Source of the DNA: DAOPXV01 sp035352535
GTDB lineage: Bacteria; Muiribacteriota; UBA9980
DNA: 15,420 nt
NCBI GenBank assembly: GCA_964545075.1
Contig: CAZJFS010000102.1
Coordinates: 1-15,420, forward strand
Direction: 5' to 3'
Of this stretch, positions 8,114 through 15,260 are shown in pieces. The position numbers and the translations under genes are program-made. Position 1 is the first letter of the stretch. Every line of letters starts with the position of its first letter. The notes under the pieces are model-generated. The model was not told the DNA's origin and did no database searches. It was given only the letters and a program-made list of their open reading frames with translations.

Positions 8114-9934
8114 ATGAAAAGGAATTTATTGGTACTATTCTCGTTTATTTTATGCGCACATTTAATAGCCATACCTTTTAATATGCTGGAAGCCAAAGAT
8201 GACGCTAAAACAGCAAAAAAATCATCAAAGGCAAAGATCTCAAAAGACAAGAAAGAAAAGACGGCAAAAGCAGCCGAAACTTCCGATCGCATCGGTAAAA
8301 TAGCCGAAATTGCAGTTACGGGCAATAAGAACGTAAATTCTTCAGTTATTATGCTATCTCTCACGATGAAGCCGGGAGACGAACTCACTGAAAGCCTTAT
8401 AGACGAAAACATGAAAAGAGTCTATAATATAGGTTACTTCACTCAGGACATCGGCATAGATGTCGCCAGCGTCAAAAACGGAAAAAAAATCATTATCAAA
8501 GTTGTTGAAAATCCTACGGTTAAAAAGATAAACATCAAGGGAAACAACCTTGTTCAGAACGATAAAATATTAAAGGCTATGCAAACTAAAGCCGGCCAGG
8601 TATTCAATCACGTTTTGATCGGTTCCGATGTAAAATCAATACAGAAAGTTTTTGACGAAGCGGGTTACGTTATGAACCGCATACGCGATATTCAATTCGA
8701 CGGTGAAACGCTTACCATATTTATCGAAGAAAACAAGATCGAACATATTAAAGTTGTGGGTAACGATAAAACCCGCGAGCGTGTTATTCTTCGTGAGCTC
8801 CGCTTCAGCGAAGGCGAAATATACGATGACAAAAAAGTAACTAAAAGCCTTCAGAAAATATTTAATCTTGGATTTTTCTCGGAAGTCAAGCCCCGCTGCG
8901 AAGCTGGATCTGAACCTGGAAAGATCGATTTTATAATTGACGTAAAAGAACAAAAAACGGGTACAGTTACTATCGGCGGCGGCTACAGCTCGGCTAACGG
9001 CCTCGTCGGAATATTTGAAGTGGCTCAGAAAAACTGGCGCGGAAAGGGCCAGACGCTTAACGCAAAGTTTGAATTCGGCGGCATGAGAACATATGAATTT
9101 GGTTTCCTGGAACCATGGTTCAGGAATAAACGCCTCTCGATTGGCGCCAACATCTATAACAGCAGACTTACGCAAAAATTTTACCAGCCGAACCAGTCAG
9201 CTATCGACTATACTGAAGGCCGTACAGGTTTTAACGTATCTCTAGGCAAACCGTTCTCGGAAATAGTCGAAGGTTCGCTTACATTCCGTGATGAAAATGT
9301 CAAACTCACCGATGCAGACACGATAAAAACGACTCTTAACAATTCGTACATTCGTGAAGGCCACTATCAGACAATAAGCGCATATGTCGGCCGTGACACG
9401 CGTGACAATAACTTCAACCCCAGAAAAGGCACGTTCAACGCTGTAAACATAGATACCACCGGCGGCGTTCTTAAGGGGCCTGACGCATTTACAAAATACA
9501 GACTCACGCTTAGAAAATATCATGCCATTTCCGAGCGCGACGTGATAGCCGGACGCATCATGGGCGGAACAACGAACCTTTCAAAAGGTACGCTTCCTCT
9601 TTATGAAGAATATGGCGTCGGCGGCGTTTATACCGTTCGTGGTTACGAATGGCGCGAATTTATCGGAAAGAAAATGCTTGTAGGAAATTTTGAATTCCGT
9701 CATAAGTTCACTAAAAATTTTGAAAGCTATCTTTTCTATGATGCTGGTGACGCATGGGATTCGGACAGCTTGAGTTCACTTGCCGGCGGAAACGCTTCGA
9801 ATAATTACAATTTGAAAAAAGGATACGGCCTTGGCGTCAATTTTATAACGCCTATCGGTCCGATTCGCCTTGATTATGGAAAAGGTCAGGATCGCTCGGG
9901 CAAGGCATATTTTAGCATGGATCGTATGTTCTAA
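8114..9934 (+). CDS. bamA: Outer-membrane assembly factor BamA (Omp85), three POTRA domains
   Basis: This is the central beta-barrel insertase of the outer membrane. Residues 1 to ~27 form a signal peptide, followed by a Lys/Ala/Ser-rich linker (~28-56). Three POTRA domains follow at ~61-133, 135-206 and 208-280, compared with five in E. coli. The 16-stranded Omp85 barrel runs from ~284 to 606. Barrel hallmarks are an RDTRDNNFNP motif (427-436), the invariant lid-loop VRGY (508-511), FYDAGDAW (541-548), GPIRLDYG (582-589), and a terminal Phe as expected of a beta-signal. The total of 606 residues is short because of the missing POTRA domains, as in several non-proteobacterial Omp85 proteins. 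It has its own promoter and is followed by the gene for its partner chaperone Skp. TamA is also Omp85 with three POTRA domains, so a TamA role cannot be fully excluded given the neighbouring tamB, but the skp-lpx context favours BamA. Confidence 0.93.
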   Translation: MKRNLLVLFSFILCAHLIAIPFNMLEAKDDAKTAKKSSKAKISKDKKEKTAKAAETSDRIGKIAEIAVTGNKNVNSSVIMLSLTMKPGDELTESLIDENMKRVYNIGYFTQDIGIDVASVKNGKKIIIKVVENPTVKKINIKGNNLVQNDKILKAMQTKAGQVFNHVLIGSDVKSIQKVFDEAGYVMNRIRDIQFDGETLTIFIEENKIEHIKVVGNDKTRERVILRELRFSEGEIYDDKKVTKSLQKIFNLGFFSEVKPRCEAGSEPGKIDFIIDVKEQKTGTVTIGGGYSSANGLVGIFEVAQKNWRGKGQTLNAKFEFGGMRTYEFGFLEPWFRNKRLSIGANIYNSRLTQKFYQPNQSAIDYTEGRTGFNVSLGKPFSEIVEGSLTFRDENVKLTDADTIKTTLNNSYIREGHYQTISAYVGRDTRDNNFNPRKGTFNAVNIDTTGGVLKGPDAFTKYRLTLRKYHAISERDVIAGRIMGGTTNLSKGTLPLYEEYGVGGVYTVRGYEWREFIGKKMLVGNFEFRHKFTKNFESYLFYDAGDAWDSDSLSSLAGGNASNNYNLKKGYGLGVNFITPIGPIRLDYGKGQDRSGKAYFSMDRMF

Positions 9935-9952
9935 TGCTGAAATTAAAGATTT

Positions 9953-9981
9953 TTGATATAAGGTAATAATAATTTTATAAT
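9953..9981 (+). promoter_or_regulatory. Probable sigma70-type promoter for skp and the downstream lpx genes
   Basis: TTGATA (9953-9958; one mismatch to TTGACA) lies 17 bases upstream of a perfect TATAAT (9976-9981). It sits in the 105-base gap between bamA and skp. Predicted initiation (~9988) falls inside the left arm of the inverted repeat at 9981-10014. The region is AT-rich, so chance matches are more likely here than usual, but box quality and spacing are both good. Confidence 0.6.
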
Positions 9982-10014
9982 ATAAAGTTACTTTATTTTT
10001 AAAGTAACTTTATA
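9981..10014. repeat. Perfect 15-bp inverted repeat between bamA and skp
   Basis: The left arm (9981-9995) is exactly complementary to the right arm (10000-10014), with a TTTT loop. It would form a stable-looking but AU-rich hairpin in a bamA read-through transcript. It is not followed by a clean U-tract, so it is a poor intrinsic terminator. It overlaps the predicted skp -10 box and start site, so it could instead be a DNA operator or an mRNA-end protecting hairpin for bamA. Confidence 0.7.
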
Positions 10015-10039
10015 ACTTTATTCGGAGGTATTAAAAAAA

Positions 10040-10573
10040 ATGAAAAGATCCCTTGGGTTAATCGCCGTCTTATTTTTGGTTTTAATCACAGCTACAGCAG
10101 TTTATTCGAAGCCTATTGAAAAAGTTGGCCTTGTTAATTATCAGCAGATTCTTGGCGAATTTAAGGAAGCCGAAGCCATGAATGAAAAACTGATGCAGGA
10201 TAAAGACACGCTTCAAGCTCAGCTCGATAAGGCTCAAGACGCAATAAAAGAAAAAAAAGACAAATTCGATAAAAAAACAAAAGCTACGGACGCTGAAAAA
10301 GAAAAATTCAACAAAGAATTTAGCACGGAAATAACTAAGCTTCAGGGTACGTACCAGGAGCTTTCAGGAAAGCTTCAGGATAAACAGGTTGCCGCTTTAA
10401 AGACTCTTACGGAAAAAATAAATGCGGCTATCGCTACTATCGCTAAAGCTGAAGGCCTTGATATGGTAGTTGAAAAGAACCTTGTTTTCTTTGGCGGCAC
10501 CGATATTACCAAAACGGTTATTGAAAAACTCAACGGTGGAAAATCAACCGGCAAAAAGAAAGACGAAGAATAA
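10040..10573 (+). CDS. skp: Periplasmic chaperone Skp/OmpH family
   Basis: This periplasmic holdase binds unfolded outer-membrane proteins and delivers them to BamA. It has a clear signal peptide (Lys-Arg start, hydrophobic core, likely cleavage after Ser23 in VYS-KP). A first beta strand (EKVGLVNYQQIL, ~27-38) is followed by a long Lys/Glu/Gln coiled-coil arm (~42-125) and the C-terminal body strands and helix ending in the family motif DITKTVIEKLN (155-165). A short Gly/Lys/Glu tail closes it. At 177 residues the length is normal. A GGAGG ribosome binding site (10024-10028) lies 11 bases before the ATG, a slightly long spacing. It lies between bamA and lpxD, an arrangement known from many diderms. 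Confidence 0.93.
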   Translation: MKRSLGLIAVLFLVLITATAVYSKPIEKVGLVNYQQILGEFKEAEAMNEKLMQDKDTLQAQLDKAQDAIKEKKDKFDKKTKATDAEKEKFNKEFSTEITKLQGTYQELSGKLQDKQVAALKTLTEKINAAIATIAKAEGLDMVVEKNLVFFGGTDITKTVIEKLNGGKSTGKKKDEE

Positions 10574-10612
10574 TCCAAACAATTAATTCAGGGCGGGTGG
10601 CGTAAAAAAAGT

Positions 10613-11689
10613 ATGATGTATGAAAAACGGCCCAAAACCGTTACTCTTGAAAAAATGAGCGAATATCTGAATGAACCGTATTACGGCGATGGCTCGCTGG
10701 TTCTTTCCGGCGTAGCCGGGATCAACGAAGCCAGCGGCGGCGATATCACTTTCGCCGTGAAGCCTAAATATATCAGATCGCTTAAAGATTCAGGCGCTGC
10801 GGCGGTCATAATATCGCCGGAAGTTAAAACGGCTGAAGTTAAGATACCATATATCATATCTCAAAATCCTTATTTTACTTTTGCCCGCGTCCTTGAGTTC
10901 TTTTATCCCCGAAAAGAACAGAAACCGGAAATAGACCCGGCGGCGTTCATATCCAAAGAGGCCACCATAGGCTGTGGCGCAAAGATATTTCCTAATGTTT
11001 ATATAGGCGATAATGCCGTGATCGGCGAAAATGTAGTTATATACCCGGGTTGTTTCATTGGCGAGAACGTATCCGTCGGCGATAATACCTGGGTATATTC
11101 AAATGTTACGATACGTGAAAATTGCCGGTTGGGCAAAAATTGCATAATTCATGCCGGGACGGTTATCGGCGCCGATGGATATGGCTTTACGAAAAATGGG
11201 AGTTCCTATTACAAGATACCTCAGGTCGGAAACGTGATTATCGAGGATAACGTGGAGATAGGCGCTAACGTCACTTGCGACCGGGCCACTCTTGGCTCCA
11301 CCCGCATCGGCGCCGGCACGAAAATAGACAATCTCGTACATATAGCGCATAACGTTCAGGTCGGGAAAAATGTTCTGATAGTAGCTCAGGTGGGCATATC
11401 CGGTTCGGTCGACGTCGGCGACGATGTCACGATAGCCGGTCAGAGCGGTATCGTGGGCCACATTTCGATCGGCGCCGGAAGCGTTATAGCGGCAAGATCG
11501 GTGGTCACCAACGATGTCAAGCCCAAATCCTTCATATCCGGATTTCCGGCGAAACCTCATACGGAAGAGATGAAAATCAAGGCTGCTATGAAAAAACTGC
11601 CTTCTATCGTTAAAACTGTTAATGAACTGAAAAAATTATTGAGCGTTTCAGGAGTGAAGATTGAAAAAGATAATGATGATGAATTATAA
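10613..11689 (+). CDS. lpxD: UDP-3-O-acylglucosamine N-acyltransferase LpxD
   Basis: This is the third step of lipid A synthesis: transfer of a hydroxyacyl chain from acyl-ACP to the 2-amino group of UDP-3-O-acylglucosamine in the cytoplasm. Residues ~8-100 are the uridine-binding LpxD N-domain, with a GDITFAVKPKYIRSL segment typical of the family. Residues ~108-315 form the left-handed beta-helix of hexapeptide repeats, containing GADGYGF (186-192) and IDNLVHIAHNV (238-248), where His246 corresponds to the catalytic His239 of E. coli. A C-terminal helix follows. The length of 358 residues is normal. Two consecutive ATGs (10613 and 10616) follow a G-rich stretch (10591-10600) that serves as an imperfect ribosome binding site. 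The 3' end overlaps the next gene by 29 bases. Confidence 0.95.
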   Translation: MMYEKRPKTVTLEKMSEYLNEPYYGDGSLVLSGVAGINEASGGDITFAVKPKYIRSLKDSGAAAVIISPEVKTAEVKIPYIISQNPYFTFARVLEFFYPRKEQKPEIDPAAFISKEATIGCGAKIFPNVYIGDNAVIGENVVIYPGCFIGENVSVGDNTWVYSNVTIRENCRLGKNCIIHAGTVIGADGYGFTKNGSSYYKIPQVGNVIIEDNVEIGANVTCDRATLGSTRIGAGTKIDNLVHIAHNVQVGKNVLIVAQVGISGSVDVGDDVTIAGQSGIVGHISIGAGSVIAARSVVTNDVKPKSFISGFPAKPHTEEMKIKAAMKKLPSIVKTVNELKKLLSVSGVKIEKDNDDEL

Positions 11690-12383
11690 AAAAAAGACTT
11701 TTATATGTATATTGGTCTTGATATCGGCCTTAATGGTCTTTATTCAAGATCTGAAGGCTGAGCCTTCAAGTCTTTTAGGTCCGACCGGCCTTATAAACAC
11801 GCCTTCGGCGTACACCGGAAGCGGTTTTGGTTATTATTCTTCCGGAGGCAGCACTTTTTACAAACTTAATTACGCTCTTTTTTCAAAAGCTATCGAAACC
11901 GGTATGCTATATGATAAAACCGGCGGAACTCGCTCATATAATCTCAAGCTTCCGTTGATTTCCGAATCGGGATATATGCCGCAGGTGGCTCTTGGAGCTT
12001 ATAATTATAAAAGCCAGGCCGTAGGTCAGACCAATTATATAGTTCTTTCGAAATATGTCGATAGTTTGGGCCTTACGCTTCATATGGGGTATATGAATAA
12101 CGGCGGATTGAAGGATGCGTCGAAACTGGTCAATTATAAAACCATACAGGACGCCATTGACGACGTTAAAAATAAATCCGGCAAAACTTTTATCGGTCTT
12201 GAATATTCTTTTTTTCCGATGTTCGCTATAATCGGCGAATACCAGAACGAAGCTATAAATGGCGGTCTTCGTTTTAAGCCTTTACCCGTGTTGACCTTGG
12301 ATTACGATATAATCGACTTGAAAAACGTTAAAAACCTTGAAAAGAAAAGAATATTAAATTTTAATTTTTCGTTCGGATTTTAA
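11661..12383 (+). CDS. Small YjbH-like predicted outer-membrane beta-barrel protein
   Basis: This 240-residue exported protein has a signal peptide (~1-33, cleavage probably after LKA) and then the motif GPTGLINTPSA at 40-50, which resembles the N-terminus of the YjbH family of outer-membrane lipoprotein/barrel proteins. The rest alternates polar and hydrophobic/aromatic residues as in transmembrane beta strands. It includes a GGLRFKPLPVLTLDYDIID segment (~201-219) and ends FNFSFGF with a terminal aromatic. E. coli YjbH is roughly three times longer, so this would be a minimal version or a distant relative. I chose the TTG start because AGGAG (11650-11654) lies six bases upstream; ATGs at 11673-11679 lack such spacing. 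It is embedded in the lpx run and overlaps lpxD, suggesting co-expression with lipid A genes. Function is unknown; the assignment rests on motif resemblance. Confidence 0.75.
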   Translation: MKKIMMMNYKKKTFICILVLISALMVFIQDLKAEPSSLLGPTGLINTPSAYTGSGFGYYSSGGSTFYKLNYALFSKAIETGMLYDKTGGTRSYNLKLPLISESGYMPQVALGAYNYKSQAVGQTNYIVLSKYVDSLGLTLHMGYMNNGGLKDASKLVNYKTIQDAIDDVKNKSGKTFIGLEYSFFPMFAIIGEYQNEAINGGLRFKPLPVLTLDYDIIDLKNVKNLEKKRILNFNFSFGF

Positions 12384-12413
12384 TTATTATATATAAACTG
12401 GAAGGACGCCAAC

Positions 12414-13718
12414 ATGTATCAATATCAAAGGACCATAGCCAATGAGATAAGCTACGAAGGTATCGGCTTACATACCGGACTTAATGTCAAAATAACCTTT
12501 TTGCCTGCTCCGGTAAATCATGGGGTCGTATTCGTGCGCACTGACCTGCCTGAAGAACCCAGGGTTGTCGCTTCGATCGAACACGTTACCGATGTTTTTC
12601 GCGGCACAACCATTGGTCTGGATGATATCAAGATCCATACCGTTGAGCATGTTCTTTGTGCTTTAGCCGGCCTTGGCATTACCAACATACTGATAAAAAT
12701 AAACGCAAAAGAACCTCCGGCGGTAGATGGTTCCGCGCAGCCTTTCGTAAAGCTTCTGGAAGAGGCGGGGATAGTCGAGCAGGAAGAAAAAACCGCTCAG
12801 TACACTATAACCGAACCGATTCATCTTATTGATGGTTCCAAGCAGCTTATCGCGATGCCATCCGATAAGTTTATGATATCTTTTACTATTGATTATGATA
12901 CTCCGATCATTGGAACTCAATATGCTCAGCTTGTAATAAACCCTGAAACCTTTCAAAAAGAGATCATGTATGCCCGCACATTCGGTTTTACAAGGGAAGT
13001 CGAAGAATTGAGGAAACAGGGGCTTGCGCTCGGCGGCGATCTCACGAACGCGATAGTTATAGGAGATGACGGCATACTTAACGAAAGTCTTCGTTCCGAA
13101 GATGAATTCGTCAGACACAAGATATTGGATCTCGTAGGAGATCTTTTTCTCACCGGTTTGTCGCTTAAAGGTCATTTTATAGCCATGAAATCAGGCCATG
13201 CTCTTAACGTTAAAATGGCAGGAATTTTAAAAAAGCGATATAACGACAAAAAAACGTCGAAAACAACCATGGATATAATGAAAATATTAAAGGTGCTTCC
13301 TCACCGCTATCCTTTTCTTTTGGTCGATAAAATAACCGAGATCAAAGAAGGAAAAGGCGCCATAGGGATAAAAAACGTTACCATAAACGAGCATTTCTTT
13401 ACCGGACATTTTCCGACTCAGCCCGTAATGCCGGGAGTTTTGATAGTTGAAGCTCTCGCTCAGGTAGCAGGCGTTTTTATGCTCAATAAAAAAGAAAATC
13501 GCGGTAAATTGCCATTCTTTACAGGAATCGATAACTTCAGGTTCAGAAAACCCGTTGTTCCGGGCGACGTTCTCGTCCTTGAAATTGAAATGGGCAAGAT
13601 CAAAGGAAACATAGGCAAGGTCAGTGGAAAAGTAATGGTCAACGATAAATTAGCGGCTGAAGGCGACCTTATGTTCTCGCTCGTAAACGCTCCTAAAAAC
13701 GATGATTCGGAGGAATAG
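12414..13718 (+). CDS. lpxC/fabZ: LpxC-FabZ bifunctional fusion: UDP-3-O-acyl-GlcNAc deacetylase / hydroxyacyl-ACP dehydratase
   Basis: Two enzymes lie in one 434-residue frame. Residues 1 to ~276 are LpxC, the zinc deacetylase committing UDP-3-O-acyl-GlcNAc to lipid A. Expected residues are present: Glu78 and His79 in TVEHVLCAL, zinc ligands His235 and Asp239 in RHKILDLVGD, and catalytic-site His262 in GHALN. Residues ~286-425 are FabZ, the hotdog-fold dehydratase of fatty acid elongation, with LPHRYPFLLVD (295-305), catalytic His332 in GHFP and Glu346 in GVLIVEALAQ, spaced 14 residues apart as in stand-alone FabZ. The linker is short and Lys/Thr-rich. An in-frame ATG at 13269 lacks a ribosome binding site, so separate FabZ expression is unlikely. 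The fusion is known from Bacteroidota and some other phyla. GAAGGA (12401-12406) precedes the ATG by seven bases. Confidence 0.96.
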   Translation: MYQYQRTIANEISYEGIGLHTGLNVKITFLPAPVNHGVVFVRTDLPEEPRVVASIEHVTDVFRGTTIGLDDIKIHTVEHVLCALAGLGITNILIKINAKEPPAVDGSAQPFVKLLEEAGIVEQEEKTAQYTITEPIHLIDGSKQLIAMPSDKFMISFTIDYDTPIIGTQYAQLVINPETFQKEIMYARTFGFTREVEELRKQGLALGGDLTNAIVIGDDGILNESLRSEDEFVRHKILDLVGDLFLTGLSLKGHFIAMKSGHALNVKMAGILKKRYNDKKTSKTTMDIMKILKVLPHRYPFLLVDKITEIKEGKGAIGIKNVTINEHFFTGHFPTQPVMPGVLIVEALAQVAGVFMLNKKENRGKLPFFTGIDNFRFRKPVVPGDVLVLEIEMGKIKGNIGKVSGKVMVNDKLAAEGDLMFSLVNAPKNDDSEE

Positions 13719-13720
13719 TG

Positions 13721-14500
13721 ATGGAGCTCATCCATAAAACCGCCATAATAGACCCGGGTGCGAAGATTGGAAAAAACTGCAAAATAGGCGCTTATTCTTA
13801 TATAGGGCCGAACGTTGTAATGGGCGAAGGCAATGTCGTCGGTATGCACGCCGTAATAGACGGCCACACAACCATAGGTTCCGGCAATCATTTTTATACC
13901 GGCGCCGTTATTGGAAGTCAGCCGCAGGATTTAAAATATAAAGGTGAAAAGTCTTATCTTATTATAGGTAATAATAATCAGATACGCGAGTATGTCGACA
14001 TAAATGTCGCCTGTGGTGAAGGCTGTGAAACGGTTATAGGCTCTAACAATTTATTCATGGTATATTCGCATATAGCCCATAATTGTATAATTCACGACCG
14101 TGTTATACTCGCCAATTGCGCTACTCTCGCCGGACACGTTACGATCGAGGATCGCGTTTCAATAGGCGGTCTGGCCGGCGTTCATCAGTTCGTAAAAATA
14201 GGTACTTATGCTTTTATTGGCGGCCTTTCAAAGATAACTATGGACATTATGCCATATTGCATAGCCGATGGCTGCGATGAGGTTAAAATATCCGGGTTGA
14301 ACAGCGTTGGACTTAAAAGAGCCGAATTTACCGCCGCTAATGTTTCCGGACTGAAAAAAGCTTATAAAATATTTTTCAGATCCGGCCTTACGAAAATTCA
14401 GGCTATCGATAAAATTTGCGAAACCATTTCTCTGGATAACATTCAGGTGAAAAATTTTGTCGAGTTTGCGAAGAAGTCAGAGCGCGGTATCTTAAGATAA
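13721..14500 (+). CDS. lpxA: UDP-N-acetylglucosamine O-acyltransferase LpxA
   Basis: This is the first step of lipid A synthesis: transfer of a 3-hydroxyacyl chain from ACP to UDP-GlcNAc. It is 259 residues long, with a left-handed beta-helix of hexapeptide repeats (~1-185) and a C-terminal helical domain ending KSERGILR, close to the E. coli SxRGLIR end. QDLKYKGE (69-76) and catalytic His120 in SHIAHNC (E. coli His125) are present. Gly168 aligns with E. coli Gly173, the hydrocarbon-ruler position that in E. coli permits a C14 chain. The usual TIHRGT loop reads DINVACGEG, so Asn replaces the E. coli His99 equivalent. I prefer the ATG at 13721 because GGAGGA (13709-13714) is six bases upstream; the GTG at 13718, overlapping the lpxC-fabZ stop, is only three bases from it. 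Confidence 0.94.
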   Translation: MELIHKTAIIDPGAKIGKNCKIGAYSYIGPNVVMGEGNVVGMHAVIDGHTTIGSGNHFYTGAVIGSQPQDLKYKGEKSYLIIGNNNQIREYVDINVACGEGCETVIGSNNLFMVYSHIAHNCIIHDRVILANCATLAGHVTIEDRVSIGGLAGVHQFVKIGTYAFIGGLSKITMDIMPYCIADGCDEVKISGLNSVGLKRAEFTAANVSGLKKAYKIFFRSGLTKIQAIDKICETISLDNIQVKNFVEFAKKSERGILR

Positions 14501-14501
14501 C

Positions 14502-15260
14502 ATGTTTGGTACGCAAAATAGCAGAACAGAAAAAACGCCTCCGTTAGTGAATCGCGTTATAAAATTCACCAATAACCTGGTCAGTCTTATTTATCCCTGC
14601 TCTTGCATAAATTGTGGCGAATTGGTCACAGGGTCCGGCGATAGGGTTCCATTGTGCGAAAAGTGCAGGAGTGTTATAAATTATATAACCGATGACGCTT
14701 TATATAAAAATACCGATTTTAAAAATATAACCGGTTTTTTTTCTTTAGGGTTTTATGAAGGCGTTTTAAGAAATTTGCTAACCAATCTAAAATACAATAA
14801 GAAAACTAAAATAGTCGGATTTCTTGCGGAAGAAACTGCTAAAAGGCTTTGCCATCAATTCAGCGTGCCTCCTATAACGGAATATGAGCTCATAATACCC
14901 GTTCCTCTTCACATTAATAAATTACAGGAGCGCGGATTCAATCAATCCGAACTTTTAGCCATAGATATCTCAAAGATTTTAAAAATACCAGTTGCATGTG
15001 ACGTGGTCTATAGAGTTAAAGAGACGCTTCCTCAAAATAAATTAAAAATAGAGGAAAGGTTTTTAAATCTTGAGAACGCTTTTAAAATTAATGATAAAAA
15101 AAAATATTTAATATCTGATAAAAATGTTATAATAATAGATGACATATTAACTACCGGAGCGACGGTGGAAAGTATGGCGAAATTATTAAAAAAAATTGGC
15201 GCCCGAAACGTTTTTGTTCTGACAATATCTAAAACTAATATAAAACGATTAAATCGTTGA
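14502..15260 (+). CDS. comF: ComF family phosphoribosyltransferase-like protein
   Basis: This cytoplasmic protein has the ComF/GntX domain order. Residues ~33-55 form a small zinc-finger-like module (Cys35-x2-Cys38 and Cys52-x2-Cys55, with an extra Cys33). A PVPLHINKLQERGFNQSELLA segment follows (~134-153), then the QNKL...ER..N..NAF block (178-193) and a type I phosphoribosyltransferase PRPP loop, IIIDDILTTGATV (210-222). The 252-residue length is normal. ComF proteins take part in DNA uptake or recombination in competent bacteria, but the biochemical substrate is not settled. It starts one base after the lpxA stop with no clear ribosome binding site, so it is probably translated by coupling. 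There is no obvious functional link to lipid A; the final third is noticeably more AT-rich than the lpx genes. Confidence 0.92.
   Translation: MFGTQNSRTEKTPPLVNRVIKFTNNLVSLIYPCSCINCGELVTGSGDRVPLCEKCRSVINYITDDALYKNTDFKNITGFFSLGFYEGVLRNLLTNLKYNKKTKIVGFLAEETAKRLCHQFSVPPITEYELIIPVPLHINKLQERGFNQSELLAIDISKILKIPVACDVVYRVKETLPQNKLKIEERFLNLENAFKINDKKKYLISDKNVIIIDDILTTGATVESMAKLLKKIGARNVFVLTISKTNIKRLNR

Noticed and set aside
8636..9175. Minus-strand open frame of 179 codons opposite bamA
   Set aside because: It is fully inside the BamA POTRA/barrel coding region, whose protein is clearly conserved; the antisense product shows no family features.
12663..13175. Minus-strand open frame of 170 codons opposite lpxC
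   Set aside because: It is a shadow of the LpxC domain, whose zinc ligands and catalytic residues lie in the plus-strand frame.
13269..13718. Possible internal translation start producing FabZ alone
   Set aside because: The ATG at 13269 is well placed for the domain border, but there is no Shine-Dalgarno-like sequence upstream.
14083..14280. Plus-strand 65-codon frame inside lpxA in another frame
   Set aside because: The Arg/Tyr-rich product arises from the hexapeptide-repeat codons read out of frame; it has no ribosome binding site or independent evidence.
15240..15260. Possible terminator at the end of comF
   Set aside because: AACGAT and ATCGTT form only a 6-bp stem, lie inside the coding region and are not followed by a T-run.
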